Positions 39,010 to 39,249 of a DNA stretch of 39,249 nucleotides are shown here, in pieces. The stretch comes from Firmicutes bacterium UBA5473 (lineage in GTDB: Bacteria > Bacillota > DTU084). The translations under genes and the position numbers were made by a program. A model generated the notes under the pieces. The model was not told the DNA's origin. It made no database searches and worked only from the letters and a program-made list of their open reading frames with translations. The stretch is taken from the NCBI GenBank assembly GCA_002427165.1, contig DIQB01000043.1, positions 7,293 to 46,541 on the forward strand, in the 5' to 3' direction. Each line of letters starts with the position of its first letter. The first letter of the stretch is position 1.

Positions 39010-39249
39010 GCGTTTGATATGAAAAGGCTACATGTACATTCCACCAAAACCACCGCTGGGAAAAATGTTCGTCGCTTTTATCGACCTTATCCTTAGAGCA
39101 CATCTTCACAATGTCTTAAGGGATTATACCTGGGCCAATAATCTGTGTATTGATAAATCATTACGCGAACTCCGCAAGAATAAAGTGGTCAAAATTTCTT
39201 CTGGTTTATTGTTACACAATCCTCTTACCAAAAAGCAGCGTGATATTTT
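39010..39249 (+). pseudogene. Transposase fragment, IS4/IS1634-like (truncated, frameshifted, runs off the window)
   Basis: One frame reads FDMKRLHVHSTKTTAGK, the conserved block near the transposase catalytic Glu region of this group; another continues KMFVAFIDLILRAHLHNVL, then SLRELRKNKVVKI and HNPLTKKQRDIF, the family's C-terminal end. The frames would join if one A were removed from the A5 run at 39061-39065. The N-terminal two thirds are missing upstream. It is therefore a decayed remnant of a mobile element; its 3' end lies outside. Confidence 0.65.

Noticed and set aside
1..39249. CRISPR arrays, rRNA genes or prophage modules
   Set aside because: No regularly spaced repeats, no rRNA-like stretch and no phage structural or integrase genes were seen.

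Overview
The window reads as a chromosomal segment of a spore-forming, flagellated member of the Bacillota, most likely a Clostridia-type lineage; no species can be named. The evidence is a comFC-yvyF-flgM-flgN-flgK cluster in Bacillus-like order, a TepA/YlzJ pair, a DegS/DegU-type two-component pair, an EndoA-type mazEF, a SigH-like sigma factor, a Spo0E-like protein, WhiA, and above all a SCIFF peptide with its radical-SAM maturase, a hallmark of Clostridia. Strong purine-rich ribosome binding sites and frequent TTG/GTG starts fit this. Almost every gene lies on the minus strand.

Layout, left to right. (1) 1-5847: the 5' part of smc, then the late-competence/flagellar-hook cluster, transcribed comFC to flgK and ending in a terminator. 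(2) 5848-7993: an accessory patch with a small cysteine-bearing protein, a class II Fic protein, a decayed Phd/ParE toxin-antitoxin pair and tRNA-His/tRNA-Arg genes. (3) 8062-14957: ten tightly packed or overlapping minus-strand genes with no visible terminator between them: ROK sugar kinase, phosphoglucose/phosphomannose isomerase, ROK glucokinase, mazE, mazF, a class-I amidotransferase-like hydrolase, tsaE, tsaB, rimI, tsaD. (4) 15357-17859: a solitary sugar-ABC ATPase (UgpC/MsmK type) and a Gfo/Idh/MocA oxidoreductase. (5) 17951-20797: ylzJ, tepA and a DegSU-like pair. (6) 20864-23158: a family 2 glycosyltransferase meeting metK tail to tail; metK is preceded by a SAM-I riboswitch with its own terminator and a good promoter. 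(7) 23443-28143: an orphan coiled-coil protein and a marR-regulated heterodimeric ABC exporter. (8) 28368-31638: ahcY and mtnP, an AEC-type permease and a Spo0E-like peptide. (9) 31770-35060: a SigH-like sigma factor divergent from a LexA-fold protein lacking its catalytic dyad, then whiA with Gx and NusG-II genes. (10) 35066-38839: a YdcZ-type transporter, a DUF6062-like zinc-finger protein, a geranylgeranyl-reductase-like flavoprotein, and scfB/scfA. (11) From about 39010: a frameshifted remnant of an IS4/IS1634-like transposase.

Themes: metK, ahcY and mtnP together cover making S-adenosylmethionine and removing two of its by-products, with SAM feedback visible at metK. The t6A genes sit directly upstream of a tRNA-Arg(UCU), which belongs to the class of tRNAs their product modifies. 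The least conventional signals are (a) the sigma factor/inactive LexA-fold intergenic region with two identical 14-bp repeats flanking a palindrome, (b) a perfect hairpin just inside scfB that may set the peptide-to-enzyme ratio, and (c) the long sugar-kinase/toxin/t6A operon.
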